Below are positions 20,675 to 29,817 of a stretch of DNA of 39,521 nucleotides, one piece after another. The translations under genes and the position numbers were made by a program. Position 1 is the stretch's first letter, and every line of letters begins with the position of its first letter. Under the pieces are notes generated by a model. It ran no database searches. It worked only from the letters and a program-made list of their open reading frames with translations, and was not told the origin of the DNA. This stretch comes from a virus, in the IMG/VR virus record IMGVR_UViG_3300046691_000045, positions 1 through 39,521 of that record. One strand, written 5' to 3'.

Positions 20675-23047
20675 ATGGCAAAGATTCCGCTCGGGGATCA
20701 GGGGTTCCGGTTTGCTGGCGTTGCGCCGCAGGTTAGTGCGCCGTCTGGCGCATTCGGAGGGTTGCAGGCTCAGGCATTGCAGGGCCTAGGGCAACAGGTC
20801 ATGTCTACCGGGCAGCAGATCCAGCGGCAGCAGGAGGAACTTGACCGGGCAAAGAGCGCAACGGCACTCGCAAACCTGAACAACGATCTGAACGACATCC
20901 ACGTTGAGACGGATCGTGGTGTCATGGATGGTTCGATTGGCGCTGATGATGCCGAATCGACGTTCAAGTTGCGGGCGGATGAGGCATTCAAGGCGCGCAC
21001 TACCGGACTTCCGAAGTCCTCGCAGCAGGCGATGAATGGCGCTTTCATCCAGCAATATGGACGGCTGAATCGAGGCGTCCAGGACACGGTACTGAAGCGC
21101 AAGCAGTCAGAAACCCGCGTTGAGCTTGACCAGTTCGGCGAGGCGGCACAGCGCCAGGCTATGTCTGATCTTCCAGGTGCAATCGAGAAGTACAGCGCAG
21201 TCGCTGACGTGATCGGCCCGAATGCCGGCCTTAACCCCCAGCAGGTTGCTGCCTACAAACAGAACTTCAAAGAGAACGCGACCTACACTTTCGGCAGCAA
21301 CATGCTGATGGGCGCTGCGAAGAAAGGCGATCTCGGCGCAGTGGATGCGGCTATCGGCTGGCTGGATTCCGACGATGCCAATGTCATGTCACCAGACAAA
21401 CGCAGCAAGTTGCAGACTAGCGCTATCGGCTACCGGAATGGCATCTTGGCTGCAAACCAGCGTGCGACGGACAAGGCAGAGCGCGAGCGCCTGGCGCGTG
21501 AGGATGCCGGCACGAACGTGTTCAATAAGGCATACGATCAGTGGTCGCGCGGCCAGTTCTTCGACGTCAACTTTATCTCAGAGGCGTCGGCTGTCGTAGC
21601 CGGGACAGCATCTGAGGCGCCGTTGCGTGCGCTGTTCGAATCTCAGGCGCAGGTTGCAGGGTTTGCATCACAGTCTCTGCCACAGCAACGGGCCGACCTT
21701 GAGCGTCAGCGCGCGGCGGGCGCGACCCGTGGCGTAGGCACAAATCCGGTGGCGCTAGGCGTCTACGATCAGCAATCCAAGATCAACGCTGGGCTTGAGG
21801 CTGCCGCAAAAGAGAATCCGTGGAAGGCTGCGCAGGGTGCCGGTGCACTGGCAGATGCGCCTGAGATCAGCGTCAACAACATTCAGGATGCACAGCGGAT
21901 CGTCGGCCAGCGCATGGCAAACATCGGGCAGGTAGAGCGGTGGACCGGCTACAAGATCAGCCCATTCCAGCCGGCTGAGGCGCAGGAAGTCGGCAAACTA
22001 ATCCGCACATTGCCGCCAGATCAGGCCGCTACCGCGCTTGGGTCGTTCGGCGACATGATTGGCGATCCCGACCGACTTACCGCATTTGCCAACCAGATCG
22101 GCGACAAGGACAAGGTGTTGGCTACTGCTATGGCATATGCCAACACGAAGACCACGTTTGGCCGGCAGACGTCTGAGCTGATTTTGCGCGGCGAACGTGC
22201 GCTGAAGGACGGCACGGCCAAGGTAGACGCGGCCAAAGAAACCGGCTGGCGTGCAGATATTGCCAAGACCATCGGTGATGCCACGCTGAACCAGACCGTT
22301 CGGCAGCAATGGATAGACTCGGCGTTTCTGGTGCAGGCCGCGATTTATTCGGAAGGCGGCGGCACGGACATCCAGCGCGCGGTACGTCTGGCAACTGGCG
22401 GAATCAAGGACCAGGCTGACAAAACGAAGATCCCTCTGCCATATGGCATGAACGAAGACACGTTCGACCAACGCGTGAAGAACCTGCAAGCCGGCGATTT
22501 TGCCAAGCAGATCAGTGACGGCAATGTGTACTCGGGTGCCACGGCAATCCCGATTGAACAGTTCGTGAAGCAATTGCCCAAGGCGTCGCTTATCCATGCG
22601 GGGCCGGGTCGGTACACCGTACGCGCGGGAAATGGCTTCATGACGAATGCGGCGGGCCAGCGCATCACCATTGATCTGAACCCATCCCGTCCGGTCGCCA
22701 GCCCGCCGAATGGCGCTCAGGGTCAGCCGAACAGTTTCATTGCCGTTCCCAATCCAAGCGGAATATTGGAACAGGGGAATCTTGACCTTACTAAGCGGCC
22801 GCAGGTTAAAAACAAGGATGGTTCTGTTAGCACAGTTCGATCAATGTCTGTCACCTTTGATGATGGAACGTATTTGCTGCCGACTGTGATAGGCGACAAG
22901 GTTGTATCTGAAAAGGAAGCTATTACCCATTTCAAAAAGACAGGTGAGCATCTCGGGAAATTCAAAACAGATGCGGACGCGGATAAATACGCAGAGCAAC
23001 TACATGTGCAACAGGAGCGCATGTATGCGCCTAAGGGTGGTCGCTAA
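20675..23047 (+). CDS. Internal virion/ejection protein (T7 gp15-like) with C-terminal accessory domain, 790 aa
   Basis: AAGGGGAAGAC precedes ATG 20675. The N-terminal 680 residues are helical and Gln/Ala-rich with coiled-coil stretches, as in gp15-like ejection proteins that form the periplasmic tunnel. Residues 690-785 are a distinct domain (LDLTKRPQVKNKDGSVSTVR, SVTFDDGTYLLPTVIGDKV, FKKTGEHLGKFKT, YAEQLHVQQE) found attached to many unrelated phage proteins. Its coding DNA is 42-47% GC, well below the flanks. The domain's function is unknown to me. Confidence 0.78.
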   Translation: MAKIPLGDQGFRFAGVAPQVSAPSGAFGGLQAQALQGLGQQVMSTGQQIQRQQEELDRAKSATALANLNNDLNDIHVETDRGVMDGSIGADDAESTFKLRADEAFKARTTGLPKSSQQAMNGAFIQQYGRLNRGVQDTVLKRKQSETRVELDQFGEAAQRQAMSDLPGAIEKYSAVADVIGPNAGLNPQQVAAYKQNFKENATYTFGSNMLMGAAKKGDLGAVDAAIGWLDSDDANVMSPDKRSKLQTSAIGYRNGILAANQRATDKAERERLAREDAGTNVFNKAYDQWSRGQFFDVNFISEASAVVAGTASEAPLRALFESQAQVAGFASQSLPQQRADLERQRAAGATRGVGTNPVALGVYDQQSKINAGLEAAAKENPWKAAQGAGALADAPEISVNNIQDAQRIVGQRMANIGQVERWTGYKISPFQPAEAQEVGKLIRTLPPDQAATALGSFGDMIGDPDRLTAFANQIGDKDKVLATAMAYANTKTTFGRQTSELILRGERALKDGTAKVDAAKETGWRADIAKTIGDATLNQTVRQQWIDSAFLVQAAIYSEGGGTDIQRAVRLATGGIKDQADKTKIPLPYGMNEDTFDQRVKNLQAGDFAKQISDGNVYSGATAIPIEQFVKQLPKASLIHAGPGRYTVRAGNGFMTNAAGQRITIDLNPSRPVASPPNGAQGQPNSFIAVPNPSGILEQGNLDLTKRPQVKNKDGSVSTVRSMSVTFDDGTYLLPTVIGDKVVSEKEAITHFKKTGEHLGKFKTDADADKYAEQLHVQQERMYAPKGGR

Positions 23048-25299
23048 TGGGTCTGGACTCGCTCTATCAGGACGACATCAATACGACGCTTGATGACCGG
23101 CAGCAGCGGCCGGTTGCTGCGCCGCGCCAGGAATCCGGCATTTCCGTCTGGAACACGATCAAAGCGCCATTCAAGGGCGGCGCTGCTGGTGTGGTCGAGG
23201 TCGGTGGCTTTGGCGCGGATACGCTCGGCGCCTTCGGGGATGTGGCTGGCGGCTACTTGTCGCAGACCGATCCTGGAAATCTGCTATCTCCCGAAGAGAT
23301 GGACAAGCGGCGCAGGGAAGGCGATGAGGCACGTCAACGGGTGGCGACTGGCGAGGCATTCAGTACCGACATCGGTACGGGTCTTCGGGCTACTGCGCGC
23401 TCCATGATGCCGGACCCGAATACCTCGAATGCGGTAGAGAACGTGCTGTTCGGCGCCGGTCGCGGACTGACAAAGGCTATCGGCTATGCTGCAACGGCTA
23501 CTCCTTTGGTAGGGGCTACGCTGTTTGGTGCTGACGAGGCGCTGACGGAATCCGACCGGCTGAAGGCGGAAGGTGTTGACATAACCACGCGGACTAAGGT
23601 GGGCGCGGTCACTGGCGTCTTCTCTGGCGTCGGGGTTGCGCTGCCTGTCGCTGGCCGTACGATTGCACAGACTGCGGCACTTGTCGTGGCGGGTGGTCCA
23701 GCTTCCTATATCGCCCAACAGGCCGCGTCGCGCGAGATCCTTCGCAGTCAGGATTACACGCAGATCGGCGATCAGTACAACCCTTTTGATCCGGTGGGAC
23801 TGGCTGTCTCGACGCTGCTGCCGGCTGGCTTTGCGGCTGTGGCTGGGCGCGGGATTCGTGCACAACAGCCGATTGCCGCACAGCGTTCCTTGCTGGACAT
23901 GGCCGGAAACGAACGCAAGGCGCTCCGCTACGACGCGCCGCAATTGGACGACTACGCGGTACAGGCTGCTACGCGCGCCGGGGTGCCGCCTGAGGTCATG
24001 CTTGCCGTGAAGAATGCGGGCGAGCGATCCGGCAACAGCAATGTCGTATCTTCTGCTGGTGCTAAGGGGATCATGCAGTTCGTTAAAGGCACATGGGATC
24101 AATACGGGAAAGGTCGAGACATCCGCGATCCTGTGGCTTCTATCGATGCAGCGGCAGACTTCCTGGCTGATCTTGGCAGGCAGTATGGCGGTGATTGGCG
24201 CGCGGCGATTGCCCACTATAACGGGGGCGGCAAGGCCGGTGAAGCGGTGCGCGCTGGTCGTGCCGCACCGTCTGACGAAACGGTCAAGTATCTGCAACGC
24301 ACGGATGCCTATATCGCCACGAAGTCTGGTGAGGCTGTCGGCAAGGCGGCAATGGGTGATCCAGAAGCCGTACCTGCTGCCCGCGCCCAACTCGTGCGCG
24401 ATACCGTAGAGTCGTGGAACCTCAAGGAGCCTACGGATATCGAGGGTTCGCAGCAACACCTTGAAGCCATCGTTCGCGCGTCGGATCAGCTTGGCTCGGG
24501 TAGCCGCGTGGAAGTGGGCGACGTCATCCAGTTCAATGAGGCGGAATCGGCGCGGCTTATCGATAACGTTTCGACTCGGGCGGTGCGCTCAATCCTGTCC
24601 GATACCGAGTTCGTTGGCGGCAATGAGATATCCCGCGCGCTGGGTAGCGATGAGCGTCAGAACTTCGTCAAGACCGTAATGGACGAAGATACGCCGGTCG
24701 GACGCATCCATGGCGAGGAAACGCCTACCGCAGTCATCATCAATGACGCAGAGATATCCAAGAATTCGCAGGGGAAGGGGCTGGGCAAAGCCGCCTACGA
24801 TGAGATCGCCCAATACGCAGCAGCACGTGGCAAGACGCTGCAAAGCGATTCGTCGGTGACGGAATCTGCGTCCGGTGTCTACAAGGCTCTTGAGCGAGAA
24901 GGCTACACGGTCAAGCAAAATCCGGCAGCAGTCTCGGCGAATGGCCGCATCAAGACACCGGACAATTCCCCGGTGTTCGAGGTATCCGGGCAGAAGCGCA
25001 CCGAACCAGCATCTGGCGCCAAGGAATCTTCCCCCGCACTGGATAATGCTGGCACCGAGCCAATTGGCGCAGAACCCAAGGCGCCGTCCGCTGAAGTCGC
25101 TCAAGCCGTGCAGGCTATCAACGATCAGGCCGCGCAGATCGCCAAGGCAAATCCGGATATGCTCGTGCAACTGGATGGCATGGATCAACCAATGCGCTTG
25201 GCGGACGTGCTAGAAGCCATTAAGAAGGAAGCGGATGCAGAAAAGGCGGATGCTCCGCTGATCGACGTGGCTGCGCGCTGCTTCCTGTCCGGCGCCTAA
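23047..25299 (+). CDS. Internal virion protein with lytic transglycosylase and GNAT-like domains, 750 aa
   Basis: Glycine-rich, hydrophobic segments (40-70, 150-165, 186-265) precede a soluble lytic transglycosylase domain (304-400): E326 as catalytic acid, SSAGAKGIMQF and AAIAHYNGGG. Such domains cut peptidoglycan for DNA passage, as in T7 gp16. Residues 550-625 carry QGKGLGKAAYDEI (Q575, G578, G580) and ESASGVYKALEREGY, resembling the acetyl-CoA site of a GNAT enzyme, with the N-terminal strands not obvious. A low-complexity tail follows. It overlaps the previous stop. The GNAT call is tentative. Confidence 0.82.
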   Translation: MGLDSLYQDDINTTLDDRQQRPVAAPRQESGISVWNTIKAPFKGGAAGVVEVGGFGADTLGAFGDVAGGYLSQTDPGNLLSPEEMDKRRREGDEARQRVATGEAFSTDIGTGLRATARSMMPDPNTSNAVENVLFGAGRGLTKAIGYAATATPLVGATLFGADEALTESDRLKAEGVDITTRTKVGAVTGVFSGVGVALPVAGRTIAQTAALVVAGGPASYIAQQAASREILRSQDYTQIGDQYNPFDPVGLAVSTLLPAGFAAVAGRGIRAQQPIAAQRSLLDMAGNERKALRYDAPQLDDYAVQAATRAGVPPEVMLAVKNAGERSGNSNVVSSAGAKGIMQFVKGTWDQYGKGRDIRDPVASIDAAADFLADLGRQYGGDWRAAIAHYNGGGKAGEAVRAGRAAPSDETVKYLQRTDAYIATKSGEAVGKAAMGDPEAVPAARAQLVRDTVESWNLKEPTDIEGSQQHLEAIVRASDQLGSGSRVEVGDVIQFNEAESARLIDNVSTRAVRSILSDTEFVGGNEISRALGSDERQNFVKTVMDEDTPVGRIHGEETPTAVIINDAEISKNSQGKGLGKAAYDEIAQYAAARGKTLQSDSSVTESASGVYKALEREGYTVKQNPAAVSANGRIKTPDNSPVFEVSGQKRTEPASGAKESSPALDNAGTEPIGAEPKAPSAEVAQAVQAINDQAAQIAKANPDMLVQLDGMDQPMRLADVLEAIKKEADAEKADAPLIDVAARCFLSGA

Positions 25300-25308
25300 G
25301 GAACCAAG

Positions 25309-27822
25309 ATGACCCCGAATTGCAAGAAAGCCGTAGAACAGGCCGCAGGACGAAAGCTGACCGAAGCCGAAATCCGCAAGATCGATGACCGGCTATCGGC
25401 AACCATGCGCCAGATGGCAAAGCGTGACCCGGCTGCGTGGCAGGCAATGCCGCGTGACGCCCGTGTCTTGGCTGCGTCTCAGGAAGCTATGGCTGCGATC
25501 CAGGCTGAGGCCGATCTGAAGGTGACGCGCGCCAACCTGCAAATCGTCAAGACGGCAGAGGTCGAAAACCGCATTGGTTCCATTCAAGGTCAGTTCTCAG
25601 ACAACCGCAGTCAGGCGCTTGTCCGCGACATGGACGTCACGAATGCCTATGTAAATGGTGTCAAGCTGGACAACATATCGCAACTGATGGACCTGATTAA
25701 TGCGGCGGAAAGCACGCAGGGTACGTCAGGCTTGCAACGCGGCCTGATGTTCATGTTCGATGCGGAGAATCCTGGCATGACGCGGGATTTGTCTGTCGAG
25801 ATCATCGGCAATGCCAATGGCGTGACGGGTAACGGTCTGGCTCAGAAGGGTGCACGCGCCTGGCTTGATGTCATCGAGCGGATGCGCCAGCGATTCAATG
25901 CCAACGGCGGCGATGTGGGAAAGTTGGATTACGGCTACCTGCCCCAGCCGCATGACACCATCCGGGTTCGCGGGGACGGGTCTGCCAAGGCGCAAGATGA
26001 TTGGGCGCAGAAGACGCTGCCGCTATTGGACCGCAGCCAATACCTGAACGAAGATGGTACGCGCATGGCAGATGGTCAAGTTCTGGACTTCCTGCGCGAG
26101 GCATGGACGACGATCTCTACGGACGGCATGAACAAGATCGATCCTGGCGGCAAGCCGCCTGCCGGGAGTTCTGCGAAGGCGAATGCCGGTCGCCAGCACC
26201 GCCAGATCCACTATCGGGATGGTGACGCTTACCTGGAATACATGGGGCAGTATGGCGCTGGCAGCATGTATGACGCCATGGTCGGCCACGTCGGCAGGCT
26301 TGCTCGGGATATCGCACTTATCGAGCGATACGGGCCGAATCCCAATGCACAGATGCGCTTGCAATTCGACCTTGCCGCGCGCGATGCTGGGACGTCCATC
26401 GACAACCTCCCTCGCTCGTTTGGTCTGCGCCCGCAATCGTATTGGGATGTTCTGAGCGGTACAACCGGCTCTCCGGTGTCTGGCCGTATCGCAGAAATTG
26501 GTACGCACATCCGCAATATCCAGACGTTCGGCAAGCTCGGCGGCGCCGTGCTTTCCAGCCTGACCGATACCGGGACGTACTTCGTAACGACCGGGTATAA
26601 CAACCTGAGCTATTGGGAAGGGCTGAAGAACATCGGCAAGCAGTTCGACAGCGATACGCGCGACTTCCTGAACATGCATGGGGTCATTGCCGAATCCATG
26701 ATCTCCGATCTGAATCGGTGGAGTGGCGACAACATCTCTCAGAACTGGTCCGGGCGCCTCGCCAATTCGACCATGAAACTGTCGCTAATGAACTGGTGGA
26801 CAGACAGCCTGCGCCGCGCATACAGCATGACGCAGATGAATGGATTGGCACGCATGGCTAAGAATGACTGGTCTGCGCTGTCCGAGTATGACCGTTGGCG
26901 CATGACCAGCAAGGGGCTGACTGAAGGCGATTGGGGCGTGATCCGCAAGGCAGAACTTTCCACGCACAACGGCATGGAGTTCCTGACCCCTGAATCGATC
27001 CGGGCTAGCGGCGCGCAGAACGCGGATCAGGTTGTGGCCAAGGTGCTGGGACTGATCTCTGACGAGTCCGAATATGCGGTGCTGAACCCGGATCTGGCGA
27101 CGCGCGCTATCGCATCGGGAGGCGGCATCCAGCGCGGGACTTTGACTGGAGAGCTTGCGCGGTCTGTCACGCAGTTCAAGTCGTTTCCTATTGCCATGAT
27201 TTCCCGCCATTGGTCGCGGATGCTGGAGGCTCCGGGCAATATCGAGGGCGCGCCTGTCATGGCGAATCGCGCATTCTACGGTGCCGCGATGATGGTCAGC
27301 CTCACGGCGCTTGGGGCCATTGCCTACCAGAACAAGCAGATTGTGCAGGGCAAAGACCCTTACGACATGACGCAACCGAAGTTCTGGCTGCGCGCGTTGG
27401 CTCAGGGCGGAGGGCTTGGCATCGTTGGCGATTTCCTGCTGACGGACCCGACAGAAAACCCCGGCGATTCCACGGCCAACGCGATCAAGTCTCTCGCCGG
27501 TCCGACCATCGGTAGTGCGTTTGACATCGTCGGCAAGCTAGGCGTCGAGAACGTCTATCAGGCCGCGCATGGCAAGGATACGCATGTTGGCGCTGAAGCG
27601 GTGCGCGTCGCCCGCAGTCATCTTCCATTCGTTGGGATCTGGTACGGCAAGGCGGCGCTTGACCATGCTGTGCTCAATTCACTGAACGAATCCCTGTCGC
27701 CGGGGTATTTGTCTAAAATGCGGCAACGGGCGCAGAAAGACGGTAACGCAGATTACTGGTGGCGTCCCGATGAGGGCCTGCCATCGCGCGCCCCTGACTT
27801 TGGTAATGCACTAGGAGAGTGA
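25309..27822 (+). CDS. Large internal virion protein (gp16-like ejection partner), 837 aa
   Basis: The 837-residue protein is largely helical with aromatic-rich segments (SYWDVLSGTTGSPVSGRI; SLMNWWTDSLRRAYSMTQMN) and two hydrophobic stretches (FYGAAMMVSLTALGAIAYQ; LGIVGDFLL). It matches the C-terminal part of large ejection proteins in BPP-1- and T7-like phages, here separated from the transglycosylase into its own gene. The C-terminus (WWRPDEGLPSRAPDFG) is typical. It likely enters the host inner membrane with the DNA. Confidence 0.78.
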   Translation: MTPNCKKAVEQAAGRKLTEAEIRKIDDRLSATMRQMAKRDPAAWQAMPRDARVLAASQEAMAAIQAEADLKVTRANLQIVKTAEVENRIGSIQGQFSDNRSQALVRDMDVTNAYVNGVKLDNISQLMDLINAAESTQGTSGLQRGLMFMFDAENPGMTRDLSVEIIGNANGVTGNGLAQKGARAWLDVIERMRQRFNANGGDVGKLDYGYLPQPHDTIRVRGDGSAKAQDDWAQKTLPLLDRSQYLNEDGTRMADGQVLDFLREAWTTISTDGMNKIDPGGKPPAGSSAKANAGRQHRQIHYRDGDAYLEYMGQYGAGSMYDAMVGHVGRLARDIALIERYGPNPNAQMRLQFDLAARDAGTSIDNLPRSFGLRPQSYWDVLSGTTGSPVSGRIAEIGTHIRNIQTFGKLGGAVLSSLTDTGTYFVTTGYNNLSYWEGLKNIGKQFDSDTRDFLNMHGVIAESMISDLNRWSGDNISQNWSGRLANSTMKLSLMNWWTDSLRRAYSMTQMNGLARMAKNDWSALSEYDRWRMTSKGLTEGDWGVIRKAELSTHNGMEFLTPESIRASGAQNADQVVAKVLGLISDESEYAVLNPDLATRAIASGGGIQRGTLTGELARSVTQFKSFPIAMISRHWSRMLEAPGNIEGAPVMANRAFYGAAMMVSLTALGAIAYQNKQIVQGKDPYDMTQPKFWLRALAQGGGLGIVGDFLLTDPTENPGDSTANAIKSLAGPTIGSAFDIVGKLGVENVYQAAHGKDTHVGAEAVRVARSHLPFVGIWYGKAALDHAVLNSLNESLSPGYLSKMRQRAQKDGNADYWWRPDEGLPSRAPDFGNALGE

Positions 27823-27823
27823 A

Positions 27824-28165
27824 ATGCGCCCGGATCAAATCGAGCAATTGAAGGACTTGGCCGAACGGCTGGCAGACGTCTTCATTATGGAGGCCGATCC
27901 TGTGAACTGGAGCGGCGCCGGCAAACTCCCATCCGACATGGGGAAGGACGAGCGCGGTAATCGTGTATGGGAGAAGCGTGGCGCCATGGCAACAGGTGGC
28001 GTTCTGAAATACACGCTGGATCTGACTGCGCAGGGCCACGCCGGAAAGATCAACGATGACGAAGAACAGGCGCATCGGGATGACGAGTTGGACACGAAGA
28101 TCGCGGATGCGCAGAAGCGTGCAGCGGCTGCACTTGACCGGGCTATGAAGAAAGCCAAAGCATGA
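27824..28165 (+). CDS. Putative small terminase subunit or packaging partner, 113 aa
   Basis: The 113-residue helical protein (MRPDQIEQLKDLAERLADVF..., C-terminus AAAALDRAMKKAKA) overlaps the large terminase start by four bases and follows the ejection genes, the position of gp18-like small terminases in T7-type genomes. No DNA-binding motif is obvious, so the function rests on position and size. Confidence 0.5.
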   Translation: MRPDQIEQLKDLAERLADVFIMEADPVNWSGAGKLPSDMGKDERGNRVWEKRGAMATGGVLKYTLDLTAQGHAGKINDDEEQAHRDDELDTKIADAQKRAAAALDRAMKKAKA

Positions 28166-29805
28166 AAGACAAGGTCGATTTCCTGACCTTCTTTTTCATT
28201 TGGGCGGATCGGATGGGATGGGAGGTTCCTGATGTCCACGTGCGCGCCTGCCACTGGCTGGAGCACCGTGGGCTATTAGCCGTTCTCCGCTGCTTCCGTG
28301 GCTTCGGCAAGTCCACGCTGCTTGCCGTCTACAACGCCTGGCGCTACTACCTAGATCCAACCTACCGGATTCTGCATCAGGGCGAATCAAACCCGACTGC
28401 TTATAAGACCAGCCGCGATACACAGAACGTATTGCGCAACCATCCGCTGACGCAAGGGTTACTGCCAGATGGCACCGGTACCGTCGAGCAATGGTGGGTG
28501 AATGGTTCAAACGATGCCCGTAATGCGAGCATGTACGCACGGGGCATCCTGTCTAACGTCACATCCGCCCGTGCTAACGAAGCCCAAAACGATGACGTTG
28601 AGGCGAGCGGTAACGCGCAGACGCCTGAGTCGCGGGAGAAGATGCGATACCGGCTCGGCGAGCAAACCCATATTCTGGTTCCGGGCGGCAGGAAACTGTT
28701 CATTGGAACGCCGCATACCCATAAAACGATCTATGACGAAATCGAGGCGCTAGGCGCTGATTGTCTGACGATCCGTATGTTCCAGAAGGAACAACGCATC
28801 GAGGATGCACAGTCGCGCCAGTACGCTACCAAGTTCCGCCCGGAGTATGTATTCACGGGCATTGGCAAGGATGCGAAGCTTCTTTCAGAAGGCGATGATT
28901 ACCAGCTTGAAGACGGCGCAATCATCTTCGCCAAGCCCCCCGGTTGCCTTGTCGATATGTACTCGGAATGCGCATGGCCTGAACGATTTGACCGGCAGGA
29001 ACTGCTGAAGCGTCGGCATGAGACGCGAACCATCGGGGAATGGATGTCGCAATATCAACTACACAGCACATCCGTTGTGGATGTTCGCCTTGACCCTGAG
29101 CACTTGCGCGCCTACGAAACCGACCCGAAGGTGGTCAAGGCAAACGGCGAAATCCGCATGATGCTGGGGCAAAAGCAGATCGTTTCTGCGCGCGCCTATT
29201 GGGATTGTTCGCTCGGTAAGGTGACGAGCGATGCGTCAGCACTGTCCATCATTCTTGAGGACGATTCGGGCAACTACTATTGGCATGTGGCTGAAGGTCT
29301 GACCGGTGAGTTTGCGGAATTCGAGAACGATAAGAACGGGAATATAACGGGCGGACAGGTGATTCAGGCATGCGAACTGCTGCGCAAATACCAGATCCCA
29401 ATGGTGTATGTTGAAAACAACGGTGTTGGCGCGTTCGTGCCTCAATTGCTGCGCAAGGCGCTTAAGCAGGAGAAATTGAACTGCGCCGTTCGAGAGGTCA
29501 CGCAGACCACGAACAAGAATATCCGCATCCTGAACGGTATAGAAGGGCCGCTCCGATCTGGAGTTTTGTGGGCGCACACTTCTGTGCTGGATGGTCCGCT
29601 GTGGGACCAGATGAAAGAATGGAACCCTGAAGTAAAGACACAGCCTGACGATTACCTGGAGTCTGGCGCTAACGCCATCCTAGAGGCCCCCGTCCGTATC
29701 GGCAAGGTGATCGGGGAAATAGATCGGATTGCAACCGCGCGCGTGACGCATGATTGGCGCCCAAATGGGGGGGTATTTGAAGTGACCCTCGAAACCCAAT
29801 CATGA
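28162..29805 (+). CDS. terL: Terminase large subunit (T7 gp19-like)
   Basis: The 547-residue packaging motor has the deviant Walker A CFRGFGKST (44-52), Walker B region NDDVEASGN (D144, D145, E147), a coupling segment (LFIGTPHTHKTIYDEI) and a C-terminal RNase-H-like nuclease beginning ARAYWDCSLG, with later VENNGVGAF and DYLESGANAI motifs. It translocates DNA into the head using ATP and cuts it. Copy 3 of the late motif lies in its last 90 bases. Length is normal. Confidence 0.95.
   Translation: MKDKVDFLTFFFIWADRMGWEVPDVHVRACHWLEHRGLLAVLRCFRGFGKSTLLAVYNAWRYYLDPTYRILHQGESNPTAYKTSRDTQNVLRNHPLTQGLLPDGTGTVEQWWVNGSNDARNASMYARGILSNVTSARANEAQNDDVEASGNAQTPESREKMRYRLGEQTHILVPGGRKLFIGTPHTHKTIYDEIEALGADCLTIRMFQKEQRIEDAQSRQYATKFRPEYVFTGIGKDAKLLSEGDDYQLEDGAIIFAKPPGCLVDMYSECAWPERFDRQELLKRRHETRTIGEWMSQYQLHSTSVVDVRLDPEHLRAYETDPKVVKANGEIRMMLGQKQIVSARAYWDCSLGKVTSDASALSIILEDDSGNYYWHVAEGLTGEFAEFENDKNGNITGGQVIQACELLRKYQIPMVYVENNGVGAFVPQLLRKALKQEKLNCAVREVTQTTNKNIRILNGIEGPLRSGVLWAHTSVLDGPLWDQMKEWNPEVKTQPDDYLESGANAILEAPVRIGKVIGEIDRIATARVTHDWRPNGGVFEVTLETQS
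29720..29737 (+). promoter_or_regulatory. Late-control motif, copy 3 (before tailspike gene)
   Basis: TAGATCGGATTGCAACCG is identical to the copy at 15075 although here it encodes part of the terminase (IDRIAT). It lies 80 bases before the tailspike start. Conservation despite coding constraint supports a DNA-level role. Confidence 0.6.
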
Positions 29806-29817
29806 GGCGAGGCGCAC

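Noticed and set aside
23284-24459. 391-codon minus-strand open frame
   Set aside because: It is antisense to the transglycosylase ejection protein, which has clear domains; long antisense frames are expected at this GC content.
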